Shown here: positions 6,585-14,494 of the stretch, one piece after another | How positions within the stretch are numbered: position 1 is the first letter of the stretch | Layout: each line of letters starts with the position of its first letter | Source: Oscillospiraceae bacterium | GTDB taxonomy: Bacteria; Bacillota; Clostridia; Oscillospirales; Ruminococcaceae | NCBI GenBank assembly: GCA_021202155.1 | Contig: JAJQDP010000043.1 | Coordinates: 3,817-53,564 of the forward strand | DNA: 49,748 nt | Direction: 5' to 3' | Position numbers and translations under genes: made by a program | The notes under the pieces: model-generated | Databases searched by the model: none | What the model was told of the DNA's origin: nothing | Seen by the model: only the letters and a program-made list of their open reading frames with translations

Positions 6585-8249
6585 ATGCAAAAATCAGATT
6601 TTGAAAGAGAGAACCGTGGGAGCGTTTACCGTACGGCAATTTACCTGAGGCTTTCTCGCGACGACGGAGACAAAGCGGAGAGCGATTCCATCGCGAATCA
6701 GCGAAAGCTTCTTGAGGATTACCTGTTTGGCAGGAGCGAATTCAGGCTTGTCGGCGAGTATGTCGACGACGGCTACTCCGGCTCAAGCTTTGAGCGACCG
6801 GCGTGGAAGAGGCTCTATGAGGACTTGGAGTCCGGGACGGTAAACTGCATTATAGTCAAAGACCTCTCCCGATTCGGGAGAAACTATATCGAGGTCGGAA
6901 GGTATCTTCAGATGATTTTCCCCGTTCTTGGAGTCAGACTTGTCGCCATCAATGACAACTTCGACACTTTGAATGAATGGCAAGGCGGTGACTCTCTTAC
7001 CGTTCCGATGAAGAACCTCATCAACGACATTTATTGCAAGGACATTTCAAAGAAAGTTACCACCCAGCTTGACGCCATGCGCAGACGCGGCGAGTTCGTT
7101 TCAAATTTCGCACCTTATGGTTACAAAAAAGACCCCGAAAACCGTTCAAAGCTGATTGTTGACGAAAACGTGGCGGGAATCGTGAAGCAGATTTTCATCT
7201 GGAAGTTGGAGGGCTACAGCGACAACATTATAGCCGATATGCTGAACGAGCAGGGAGTTCCTTCTCCGTACGAATACCATCTGTCCCAGGGAAACCGTGT
7301 TTCCGGCAACTTCAAGAAGTTCGAGAAGGCAAGGTGGGCGAGGGGAATCGTCTATAACATACTCCACAACGAATGCTACACCGGCACGATGGTTCAGGGA
7401 AAGCGGCGAAAGGTCAGCTACCGTTCCAAGGAAATTATAATACTCCCGAAGGAGGAGTGGACGAGAGTCCCCGGCACACATGAGCCGATAGTGGACAGGG
7501 AACTGTTTGAGCTTGTGCAGGAGATAATGAAGAAGGATACAAGGATAGCCGGAGGTAAGACTAAGGTTGAGCTACTCTCCGGCTTTTTGTTTTGTGCGGA
7601 ATGCCACAGACAGCTTGTGATTCAGTCGACATACTGCAACGGCAGGAAGTATAGGTACTACACGTGTAAGTCTTGCCGTGACGAGGGCAGGAAGACCAAG
7701 CGCGTCAGCGAGTCAAAGGCAGAATCCGCAATCCTTGAAGCCATCAGGAATATGGCGGAGGTTGCAGTCCGGATGGAGAAAATCATAGGCGAAGCCGACC
7801 ATGTGCCCGCTAAGAGCAGTGAGGTCACCCGCATTGATGCCGGGCTGATTAAGCTTCAGGATGAGTCAGAGAGATATTCCCGCCTTAAAAGCGGACTTTA
7901 TGAGGATTTCCTCTCGGGAATCCTCAGCCGGGAGGAGTACAACGACTATAACCGGCTCTTCTCAGAGAAAATCGATATGGCAAAGGCTGAATTGCGAAGA
8001 GTGACGGACGAGCGCAGACGTATAGTTGACAGCTACAAGGACATGAAGTGGATTAAGACCTTCAAAAAGTACCGGGGAATCACGAGCCTTGAGCGACCGA
8101 TTCTTGCCGAGCTTGTGGAGGAGGTTCTCGTTCACGAAAACAAGCAGTTGGATATAGTCTTCAGGTATCAGAATTCCATCGATGCGGCTCTTGAGGCATA
8201 TGGATATGGGGAGGGTGATTATGGCGATGAAATCAGAAAAGCTATATAA
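6585..8249 (+). CDS. Large serine recombinase 1
   Basis: A 554-residue site-specific recombinase that cuts and rejoins DNA through a serine linkage. The N-terminal resolvase domain has 'TAIYLRLSRDDG' with the catalytic Ser, 'DDGYSGSSFERP' and 'IIVKDLSRFGRNYIE' with the two conserved Arg. A recombinase domain follows ('NFAPYGYKKDPENRS' ... 'WARGIVYNILHNECYTG'), then a zinc ribbon (CAEC ... CKSC), a coiled coil and a C-terminal segment. ATG 6585 was preferred to TTG 6558 because AAAGGAG lies 10 bases upstream. Higher GC and different codon use from the polysaccharide genes suggest acquisition with this island. Confidence 0.9.
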   Translation: MQKSDFERENRGSVYRTAIYLRLSRDDGDKAESDSIANQRKLLEDYLFGRSEFRLVGEYVDDGYSGSSFERPAWKRLYEDLESGTVNCIIVKDLSRFGRNYIEVGRYLQMIFPVLGVRLVAINDNFDTLNEWQGGDSLTVPMKNLINDIYCKDISKKVTTQLDAMRRRGEFVSNFAPYGYKKDPENRSKLIVDENVAGIVKQIFIWKLEGYSDNIIADMLNEQGVPSPYEYHLSQGNRVSGNFKKFEKARWARGIVYNILHNECYTGTMVQGKRRKVSYRSKEIIILPKEEWTRVPGTHEPIVDRELFELVQEIMKKDTRIAGGKTKVELLSGFLFCAECHRQLVIQSTYCNGRKYRYYTCKSCRDEGRKTKRVSESKAESAILEAIRNMAEVAVRMEKIIGEADHVPAKSSEVTRIDAGLIKLQDESERYSRLKSGLYEDFLSGILSREEYNDYNRLFSEKIDMAKAELRRVTDERRRIVDSYKDMKWIKTFKKYRGITSLERPILAELVEEVLVHENKQLDIVFRYQNSIDAALEAYGYGEGDYGDEIRKAI

Positions 8250-8700
8250 AAGAGCCGGGATCTACATAGCACCGTCTGCCTATGGCTTGCCTGTGGATTT
8301 GGAAGAAGCACTCGCCTCATGCAAGGCTTTTATAAGAAAGAATAGAGAACTGAAGCTCATGCGAATCTATTGGGACGATGAGGTCACAGTCGTCAGGACT
8401 TCCGAGCAAAACGGCAGGCGAACTCCCCTCGGTGTCACCGGAAACGACGCATGGCAGAGGCTACTAAGAGACACCGAGACCTCCGCTATTGAAGTTATAG
8501 TGATTTATGCCGCAAGAACTGTAGCACCGAGCATTTCCGGGCTTGCAAGGCTCATAAGAGAGTACTTTTTACCGTGCGGAATCCGGCTTATTGACGTCGA
8601 GGCAGGCTTTGACTCTGAAACAGGTGATGTGGAGGACTATCTCAAGCATAGAAACCGGGAGTACCGGAGCACTCTATACGGAAGGAAGGCGGCAGAATGA
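8221..8700 (+). CDS. Stand-alone resolvase-like domain protein lacking catalytic arginines
   Basis: A 159-residue protein that aligns with the resolvase domain of its neighbours: 'RAGIYIAPSAYG' against 'TAIYLRLSRDDG', 'WQRLLRDTETSAIEVIVIYA' against 'WKRLYEDLESGTVNCIIVKD', and 'LIREYFLPCGIRLIDVEAGFD' against 'LQMIFPVLGVRLVAINDNFD'. The Ser position is kept but the Arg of RLS is Ala and the SRFGR motif is replaced by 'AARTVAP', so it should be inactive as a recombinase. ATG 8221 follows GGAGGGTG and overlaps the end of recombinase 1 by 29 bases; its stop overlaps the next start (ATGA). It may be an accessory subunit or directionality factor; that is inference. Confidence 0.75.
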   Translation: MAMKSEKLYKRAGIYIAPSAYGLPVDLEEALASCKAFIRKNRELKLMRIYWDDEVTVVRTSEQNGRRTPLGVTGNDAWQRLLRDTETSAIEVIVIYAARTVAPSISGLARLIREYFLPCGIRLIDVEAGFDSETGDVEDYLKHRNREYRSTLYGRKAAE

Positions 8701-10118
8701 GCAGGCGAAACAGAATTCCGAAATCAACCGAGAAATATCTTGAGCGAAAAATGATTTGCTCCTGGCAGACGGCTCTCTATGCCCGGCTGTCCGTCGGAAA
8801 CAGCGGCTTCGAGGACGACCGCTCACTCCGAAATCAGATAAAATACCTTGAGGAGTACATAGAAAAGCACCCCGACCTGATTCTCGTCGACCGCTATGTC
8901 GACAACGGCAGAAGTGGACTGAGCTTTGAACGTGCAGAGTTCCAGAGGATGATGGAGGACGTGAAAATCGGCAGGGTTAACTGCATTCTCGTCAAAGACC
9001 TCAGCCGTTTCGGCAGAAACCACGTCGAGGCGGGATATTATCTTGAAACCATCTTTCCCGAGCTCGGAGTCCGGTTCATCTCGGTCAACGACGGCTTTGA
9101 CAGCCTGATTGAGGACAGTTGCGACAGTCTCATCCTTCCACTCAAGAACATCATCAACGAAATGTACGCTCGTGAAACACAGAGAAAGGTTCTTGCAGTT
9201 CTTCGGGCAAAGGAGAGAGCGGGCGAGCGACCGTTCGGAATGGCACCGTATGGATATATGGTCGACCCGGAGTGTAACTATCACCTCCTTCCCGACCCGA
9301 AAACCTCCGACTATGTCCGGCTGATATTTGAGATGAAGTCCCAGGGCTTCCGCCTGACCGAGATAGCAGACAGGCTTGATGAAATCGGCGCGCCGACACC
9401 ACTCGGCTATCTCAAATCAAAGGGCAAGTACCGGAATGTTAAATGCTCCGGCAGGTGGGACTATATCAGCGTCCAGAAGCTGCTCGAAAACCGCACCTAC
9501 ACCGGTGCCACCGTTTATAACACCCTTGGCAAGGGCGACTATACCGTGATTCCGGGAACTCACGAGGCACTTGTCGATGAGGCTGTTTTCGATGAAATTT
9601 CCCGGGAAATGAAGGAGAGGGGCAGGCGCAGGTCGGATGCACTCAAGAAAGCACAGCTCAGGCAAGAGATATTCCCAAATATTCTGAAAGGCAAATTCTA
9701 CTGCAGAGACTGCGGGCGCGCGATGCTCTATGAGAGGGCGGGCTCAACTCACGGGTTCAGGAATTTCCGCTACCGTTGCAGTGGCTACAGCGACTACAGG
9801 AAGGACGACGCAGGTGCACCGCCATGCTCTGTCAGAATTTCAAGCGTTCCAGAGGAAAGGGTTCACAAATTTATTTTGGACGAGCTGAGAAAGCACCTTC
9901 GGGCAGGCGATTTCCCGATAAAAGAGCTCCCGCAGGATACAGTCGGGATAATCCGTCTCAGCGACACATCGTGGGTTGAAATAGTAGCGGTCGACAATCA
10001 GGACAGGGTTGAGAGGCTTTTAAGAGCAGGCTTGACAGCGGAGCTTCTGTCGGATTTTGTCGAAAAGCTCTGGTACAGCTCCGACGGCGGTCTTGCAATT
10101 CAGTTCAAGGAGGGGTGA
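8697..10118 (+). CDS. Large serine recombinase 2
   Basis: A 473-residue recombinase. The resolvase domain has 'TALYARLSVGNSG' (catalytic Ser), 'DNGRSGLSFERAEF' and 'ILVKDLSRFGRNHVE'; the recombinase domain runs from 'PFGMAPYGYMVDPE' to 'VQKLLENRTYTGATV'; a zinc ribbon (CRDC ... C ... C) follows. It lacks the long coiled coil of recombinases 1 and 3 and is therefore shorter. The start ATG overlaps the preceding stop (ATGA), so the four genes form one translationally coupled unit. Confidence 0.9.
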   Translation: MSRRNRIPKSTEKYLERKMICSWQTALYARLSVGNSGFEDDRSLRNQIKYLEEYIEKHPDLILVDRYVDNGRSGLSFERAEFQRMMEDVKIGRVNCILVKDLSRFGRNHVEAGYYLETIFPELGVRFISVNDGFDSLIEDSCDSLILPLKNIINEMYARETQRKVLAVLRAKERAGERPFGMAPYGYMVDPECNYHLLPDPKTSDYVRLIFEMKSQGFRLTEIADRLDEIGAPTPLGYLKSKGKYRNVKCSGRWDYISVQKLLENRTYTGATVYNTLGKGDYTVIPGTHEALVDEAVFDEISREMKERGRRRSDALKKAQLRQEIFPNILKGKFYCRDCGRAMLYERAGSTHGFRNFRYRCSGYSDYRKDDAGAPPCSVRISSVPEERVHKFILDELRKHLRAGDFPIKELPQDTVGIIRLSDTSWVEIVAVDNQDRVERLLRAGLTAELLSDFVEKLWYSSDGGLAIQFKEG

Positions 10119-10120
10119 CA

Positions 10121-11710
10121 ATGGTGGCGTTCTATATCCGGCTGTCCTGCCCTGACGACGATTTGGAGGAGCGCGAACAGCTCAGCAACAGTGTGGAAAA
10201 CCAGCGGCGACTTCTGCACGAATATTTTGAGGAGCTCCCCGACCTGCGGGCGGAAGACACCGAGGAGTTCATCGACGACGGTTACAGCGGCACCAACTTC
10301 CAGAGACCGGCGTTTCAGAAAATGCTATCGCTCATAAAAAAGCGAGTAGTTACCACGGTCATTGTGAAAGACTTCTCCCGTTTCGGGAGGAACTATGTCG
10401 AGTGCGCCGATTATCTTGAGAAGCTTTTTCCGTTTCTTGGCACACGGTTCATTTCCGTTTCCGACAATTACGACAGCGGAAGAAGGAGCGAAGACCGGCA
10501 GATAGAGGTTGCGATGATGAACATCGTGAACGCCTACTACTCGCAGGATTTGTCCCGAAAGGTCACCTCGACCTTTGACTCAAAGCGGGAGAACGGAGAA
10601 TTCTTCTTTTGTGCGCCGTTCGGTTATGTCAGGGATGAGAACCACCCCGGAAAGATTCTTGTTGACGAGGATGCCGCCGGAATTGTCCGGTATATCTTCA
10701 GCCTTGCCTGCGACGGTATGACAACATGTGAAATTGCCAAGCTTCTCAATCGGGAAGGAGTTCCGACGGTTTCGGCATACAATCGCGAGCACAGAATCAA
10801 AGGCAAGGCAGGCTCACAAGGAAACAGCGAATTCGCCGCGTGGACCGGAACGAAGGTTGCAAGCGTCCTCAGAAACGAGGTCTACACCGGCACCTACATT
10901 TCCCAGAAGAGAAGGAGAATCTCCGCTGGCTCAAAGAGAACTGTTCCTGTTAGCAGTCCAAAGAAAATCCCCGATAACCATCCTGAAATTGTGAGCCGGG
11001 AGACGTTCGATAAGGCGCAGAAAACCTTCAGATGGCAGAAAAAGCCCGCGGAAAGCCGCCGTTACCCGCTTAAATCGAAGGTTTTCTGCGGCAATTGCGG
11101 CTACGCGATGACCTATCAGGAGAACGTCCACGATGAGTGCCACTATAGCTGTACACACGCGACTCAGACCGGGAACAATGTAGGCTGTCCCGACGACCGC
11201 CTCCCGGAGGAGTACCTCAATGAAAGGGTCTTCATACAGCTCAAGTCCTGGATGATGCTTTTGGAGACAGCCTGCGGAAACGCAGATGAAGCGGAGCAGA
11301 AGCGTATGGAGGGCTTGCACCTCCTGAGCGAAGAGGCGGAGAAGCTTCAGACCGAGCTTGGAGTCCTCCGGTCAAAGAAGCTTGAGCTTTACGAGAGCTA
11401 CAGCGACGGCGAGATAGGCAGGAAAGACTTCATCCTGCAGAAAGAAAAGCTCTCAGCCGGGATTGACTCGCTGAGAGCCGAGCTGGATAAGCTCCACGAG
11501 AAGGAACTGCGACTCCGGAAGACAAGAAACCGCCGCAAGCCGGAGCTCGACTGCCTGATGGAGAACGTCCGGCTGTTCGAGAACGAACCTCGCCTCACCC
11601 GCACAATGGCAGAGGTTTTTGTGGAGAGGGTCACTGTCTATGATGAATGGTGTATTGAGATAGAGTGGAAGTGGGAGGAGGTGCCCGTGGATGCAGATGA
11701 GAAATCTTAA
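10121..11710 (+). CDS. Large serine recombinase 3
   Basis: A 529-residue recombinase with 'VAFYIRLSCPDDD' (catalytic Ser), 'DDGYSGTNFQRPAF', 'VIVKDFSRFGRNYVE', recombinase domain 'FFCAPFGYVRDENH' to 'ASVLRNEVYTGTYIS', zinc ribbon CGNC ... C ... C, and a clear coiled coil from about residue 380 to 470. ATG 10121 was chosen over GTG 10115 because AGGAGG ends 7 bases before the ATG and would overlap the GTG. Tandem triplets of such enzymes are known from some Gram-positive mobile elements, where they act together; no conjugation genes lie in this window. Confidence 0.9.
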   Translation: MVAFYIRLSCPDDDLEEREQLSNSVENQRRLLHEYFEELPDLRAEDTEEFIDDGYSGTNFQRPAFQKMLSLIKKRVVTTVIVKDFSRFGRNYVECADYLEKLFPFLGTRFISVSDNYDSGRRSEDRQIEVAMMNIVNAYYSQDLSRKVTSTFDSKRENGEFFFCAPFGYVRDENHPGKILVDEDAAGIVRYIFSLACDGMTTCEIAKLLNREGVPTVSAYNREHRIKGKAGSQGNSEFAAWTGTKVASVLRNEVYTGTYISQKRRRISAGSKRTVPVSSPKKIPDNHPEIVSRETFDKAQKTFRWQKKPAESRRYPLKSKVFCGNCGYAMTYQENVHDECHYSCTHATQTGNNVGCPDDRLPEEYLNERVFIQLKSWMMLLETACGNADEAEQKRMEGLHLLSEEAEKLQTELGVLRSKKLELYESYSDGEIGRKDFILQKEKLSAGIDSLRAELDKLHEKELRLRKTRNRRKPELDCLMENVRLFENEPRLTRTMAEVFVERVTVYDEWCIEIEWKWEEVPVDADEKS

Positions 11711-11718
11711 GGCGGGGC

Positions 11719-11747
11719 TTGATTATACCTTAGATTTGTGGTATGAT
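11719..11747 (+). promoter_or_regulatory. Promoter with conserved TTTGTGGTA core, copy 2
   Basis: TTGATT (11719-11724), 17-base spacer ending TTTGTGG, and TATGAT (11742-11747). Same core as 5405 and 49154. It drives the Rpn-type pseudogene. Confidence 0.7.
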
Positions 11748-11798
11748 ATAGGTACAGAAGACGTATCCTATACATTGTGCGAAAGGCGGTGGTTGCCG

Positions 11799-12310
11799 AT
11801 GGGACAGAATGGAGAAGTTGCCACTGACAACTTGACGGAAAGAAAATATAATACTCCGTATGATGACGTGTTTCGTACACTTCTGAACGATTGCAAAATG
11901 CTCCTGCTTCCAGTATTGAACGAGATTTTTGGAGAAAACTATACTGGTAATGAGCGGATTGTCTACTCCAAAAACGAGCATTTTATGAACCGGCAGGACG
12001 GGGAAGAAGAGGAACGGATAACCGATGCAAGCTTCACCGTAATAGGCGAGGAAACGAAGAAGTATCTCTTTGAATGTCAGGCAAGGTTATTGAGAGTTTA
12101 ACAGCACAGTATGAGAAAGTCTTGAAAGGAGTGAAAGACGTTATGGGAGGAACTGTACTTGATTATAAGGCGAAGGATATTTACGAGCAAGGCAAAAAAG
12201 ATATGGCGATTAGTCTGCACGAGTCTGGAGTGTCAGAGGATTTGATTGCTAAAGCCGCCAATGTCAGCGTCGAACTCGTCAGAAAGTGGCTTGGACTTTC
12301 TGTCGCCTGA
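11799..12310 (+). pseudogene. Rpn/PD-(D/E)XK nuclease family protein with internal deletion
   Basis: Family members are about 300-residue putative nucleases linked to transposition or recombination. The first part (ATG 11799) reads 'YNTPYDDVFRTLLND' to 'RITDASFTVIGEETKKYLFECQ', which holds the D and ExQ of the nuclease core, then runs out of frame to a stop at 12101. The second part, in another frame, reads 'MSGKVIESLTAQYEKVLKGV' to the usual C-terminus 'DYKAKDIYEQGKKDMAISLHESG ... VSVELVRKWLGL'. The middle 120-150 residues are absent. The 7 bases ATGTCAG (12074-12080) read as the end of ECQ in one frame and as MSG in the other, as expected from deletion between short direct repeats. Confidence 0.75.
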
Positions 12311-12335
12311 TTTCCTGCGGCATAAGAAATATTGT

Positions 12336-12395
12336 AATAGCCCAGTGGATTTTATCTGTGAGACTAACTGATTAAATCTGCTAGGCTATTTTCTT
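12336..12395 (+). terminator. Long imperfect hairpin, probable terminator
   Basis: AATAGCC (12336-12342) pairs with GGCTATT (12384-12390), with further pairing of GATTT/AAATC inside, followed by TTCTTG. It ends the Rpn pseudogene. Confidence 0.6.
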
Positions 12396-12416
12396 GACTA
12401 TCCGCGGACTCAGCAC

Positions 12417-12445
12417 TTGCCATTTTCTTTTATCTATGTTATAAT
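12417..12445 (+). promoter_or_regulatory. Promoter of the RNA ligase gene
   Basis: TTGCCA (12417-12422), 17-base spacer, TATAAT (12440-12445). The start codon lies 35 bases downstream of the -10 box. Confidence 0.75.
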
Positions 12446-12480
12446 TATCCCAGCAATATTTACCTTTGAAAGGATACGCC

Positions 12481-13050
12481 ATGAAAAAGATTCCTACTCT
12501 GTTCGCCAGAAAATTTGAAAACCACGTTGTCGTCGAAATCTCTCCCGAAGTAACTTCCGGTCTTGAATGGGCTTTGGAAGGAGAAGGCATTGCCACGGTC
12601 AAATGGGACGGCGCATGTTGCGCCATCATCGGCGGCGAGTTCTACAAGAGATACGACGCCAAGCGAGGCAAAAAGATTCCCAAAGGTGCGATTCAGTGTG
12701 AAGAAGTTCCCGACCCGGTGACCGGGCATCTTCCGTGCTGGGTGAAGTGTGACCGCGAAAATCCCGCCGACAGATGGTTCTGGGCGGCGTACGATAACTA
12801 TCCGGACGAAAAATCTGACGGCACGTATGAGGCTCTTGGACCGCACTTTCAGACAAATCCGTATGGCTTGGAACAGGAGACTCTGAAGCCGCACGGCAAG
12901 GACATCATCGAGGTCGAGCGCACCTTTGACGGGATTCGGGAATACCTCAGGGAGCATTACATCGAGGGCATCGTCTTCTGGAAGGACGGCGCACCGCGTT
13001 GCAAAATCAAGCGGAAAGACTTCGGCTTCCCATGGAATACCGCAAAATAG
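12481..13050 (+). CDS. RNA ligase family protein (DUF5565-like)
   Basis: A 189-residue protein with a covalent nucleotidyltransferase core: motif I 'TVKWDGACC' (KxDG, the Lys that would be adenylated) near residue 41, 'FYKRYDAKRGKKIP' just after it, and the late motifs 'IEGIVFWKDG' (IV) and 'CKIKRKDFGFP' (V). This matches small stand-alone Rnl1-like RNA ligases, which seal RNA breaks. ATG 12481 follows GAAAGGA by 6 bases. It is monocistronic, with its own promoter and terminator, inside an island of toxin-like and recombinase genes, so a role in repair of damaged tRNA or in phage conflict is plausible but not shown. Confidence 0.75.
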   Translation: MKKIPTLFARKFENHVVVEISPEVTSGLEWALEGEGIATVKWDGACCAIIGGEFYKRYDAKRGKKIPKGAIQCEEVPDPVTGHLPCWVKCDRENPADRWFWAAYDNYPDEKSDGTYEALGPHFQTNPYGLEQETLKPHGKDIIEVERTFDGIREYLREHYIEGIVFWKDGAPRCKIKRKDFGFPWNTAK

Positions 13051-13116
13051 TGCCCCATATACCAGAAATTGCGTATTCGAGGTCGCCAAAGTACAAATCA
13101 AGTTAATAGTAAAAAA

Positions 13117-13164
13117 ACTCCATAACAGCTTCCGAAAATCCGGATTTCTGTTGTGGAGTTTTTG
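13117..13164 (+). terminator. Rho-independent terminator of the RNA ligase gene
   Basis: ACTCCAtAACAG pairs with CTGTTgTGGAGT, followed by TTTTTG. Confidence 0.85.
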
Positions 13165-13220
13165 TATAGTTTGTAGTAAGCTAAAAAGCTGGCATATAAA
13201 AAATCAGCCAATTAAATTGT

Positions 13221-13256
13221 AAAAATAAAGTCCTTCACAGGGCTTATTTTTTTGGC
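13221..13256 (+). terminator. Second rho-independent terminator
   Basis: AATAAaGtCC pairs with GGgCTTATT and is followed by a run of seven T. Together with the preceding terminator it insulates the accessory island from the polysaccharide locus. Confidence 0.7.
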
Positions 13257-13303
13257 TTTTTTCGGTGGGTAATAGGAAAAATGGGTCAGCACGATGAGTG
13301 AAG

Positions 13304-13372
13304 GCTTTGTTATGTCCCACAGAACTCACTTGAGTTCTTGTAAATAGAACAAAAAAATTGTACAGACAAAGC
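13304..13372 (+). promoter_or_regulatory. Nested inverted repeats in the leader of the polysaccharide operon
   Basis: GCTTTGT (13304-13310) pairs with ACAAAGC (13366-13372) and encloses AGAACTC/GAGTTCT (13321-13327 and 13332-13338, 4-base loop). It lies 64 bases upstream of the first gene of a 27-kb operon. It could be an operator, or an RNA element for processive antitermination of the kind used by NusG paralogues. I see no convincing -35/-10 pair here. Confidence 0.4.
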
Positions 13373-13435
13373 TGATTTTAAAGGACTCTTAAGCTGTCAT
13401 GTGGCAAAAGACATAGGAAAGAAGAGAAGCAAATA

Positions 13436-14479
13436 ATGAACATCGACCTTAAAAATAAAACCATCCTAGTAACCGGTTCCTCCGGTTTCATCGGTGCCAA
13501 CCTTGCACAACGTCTGCTCGACGAAGTAGACGGTGTGAAAGTCATCGGTGTCGACAACATGAACGATTACTATGACGTCTCAATTAAGGAGTACCGTCTC
13601 ACTAAGCTTAACGAGTATGCCAACTTTACGTTCATCAAAGGCAACATCGCTGACAAGGCACTCATTGGTTCGATTTTCGAGCAGTACAAGCCACAGATTG
13701 TCGTGAATCTGGCAGCGCAGGCTGGTGTCCGTTATTCGATTACGAACCCTGATGCGTATGTAGAATCCAACTTGATCGGCTTTTTTAACGTTTTGGAGGC
13801 TTGCAGGAATTATCCGGTAGAGCATTTGGTCTATGCGTCGAGTTCGAGCGTTTATGGTAGCAACAAGAAAGTTCCCTACAGCACCGATGACAAGGTGGAC
13901 AACCCTGTTTCTCTCTATGCGGCTACGAAAAAGAGCAACGAGCTGATGGCACACGCCTACAGCAAGCTCTACGATATTCCCTCCACAGGCCTCCGATTCT
14001 TCACGGTTTACGGACCTGCCGGTCGCCCGGATATGGCATATTTCGGCTTCACGGACAAGCTCCGTGCAGGCAAAAAGATTCAAATCTTCAACTATGGCAA
14101 CTGCAAGCGTGATTTCACCTATGTGGATGACATTGTTGAGGGCGTTATCCGTGTCATGCAGAAAGCTCCCGACAGAGCGACCGGTGAGGACGGCTTGCCG
14201 GTTCCGCCATATGCTCTCTATAACATCGGAAACAACAGCCCAGAGAATCTTCTGGACTTTGTGGATATTCTTCAGCAAGAGTTGATTCGTGCGGGAGTTC
14301 TCCCAGAAACCTATGACTTCGAGAGTCATAAAGAGCTCGTCCCAATGCAGCCGGGGGATGTACCGATTACATACGCAGACACATCAGCTTTGGAGCGTGA
14401 CTTTGGTTATAAACCAAGTACAAGCCTCAGAGATGGTCTCAGAAAGTTTGCTGAGTGGTACAAGGAATTTTACATGTAA
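13436..14479 (+). CDS. UDP-glucuronate 4-epimerase-type NAD-dependent epimerase
   Basis: A 347-residue extended short-chain dehydrogenase/reductase. The NAD-binding Gly motif is 'VTGSSGFIG' (residues 12-20) and the catalytic YxxxK is in 'SLYAATKKSNELMAH' near residue 160. 'VVNLAAQAGVRYSI', 'LRFFTVYGPAGRPDMAYFGFT' and 'NYGNCKRDFTYVDDI' are typical of enzymes that interconvert UDP-glucuronate and UDP-galacturonate. It is the first gene of the polysaccharide operon, and the UDP-glucose dehydrogenase at 16210 would provide its substrate. The next gene starts 15 bases downstream. Confidence 0.85.
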   Translation: MNIDLKNKTILVTGSSGFIGANLAQRLLDEVDGVKVIGVDNMNDYYDVSIKEYRLTKLNEYANFTFIKGNIADKALIGSIFEQYKPQIVVNLAAQAGVRYSITNPDAYVESNLIGFFNVLEACRNYPVEHLVYASSSSVYGSNKKVPYSTDDKVDNPVSLYAATKKSNELMAHAYSKLYDIPSTGLRFFTVYGPAGRPDMAYFGFTDKLRAGKKIQIFNYGNCKRDFTYVDDIVEGVIRVMQKAPDRATGEDGLPVPPYALYNIGNNSPENLLDFVDILQQELIRAGVLPETYDFESHKELVPMQPGDVPITYADTSALERDFGYKPSTSLRDGLRKFAEWYKEFYM

Positions 14480-14494
14480 TTACAGAGGTGTATC

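Noticed and set aside
6585-11710. Invertible DNA switch controlled by the recombinases
   Set aside because: By eye I find no pair of long inverted repeats around a promoter near these genes; large serine recombinases more often integrate or excise elements.
13264-13436. JUMPstart/ops element upstream of the polysaccharide operon
   Set aside because: The GGCGGTAGCGTG core is absent.
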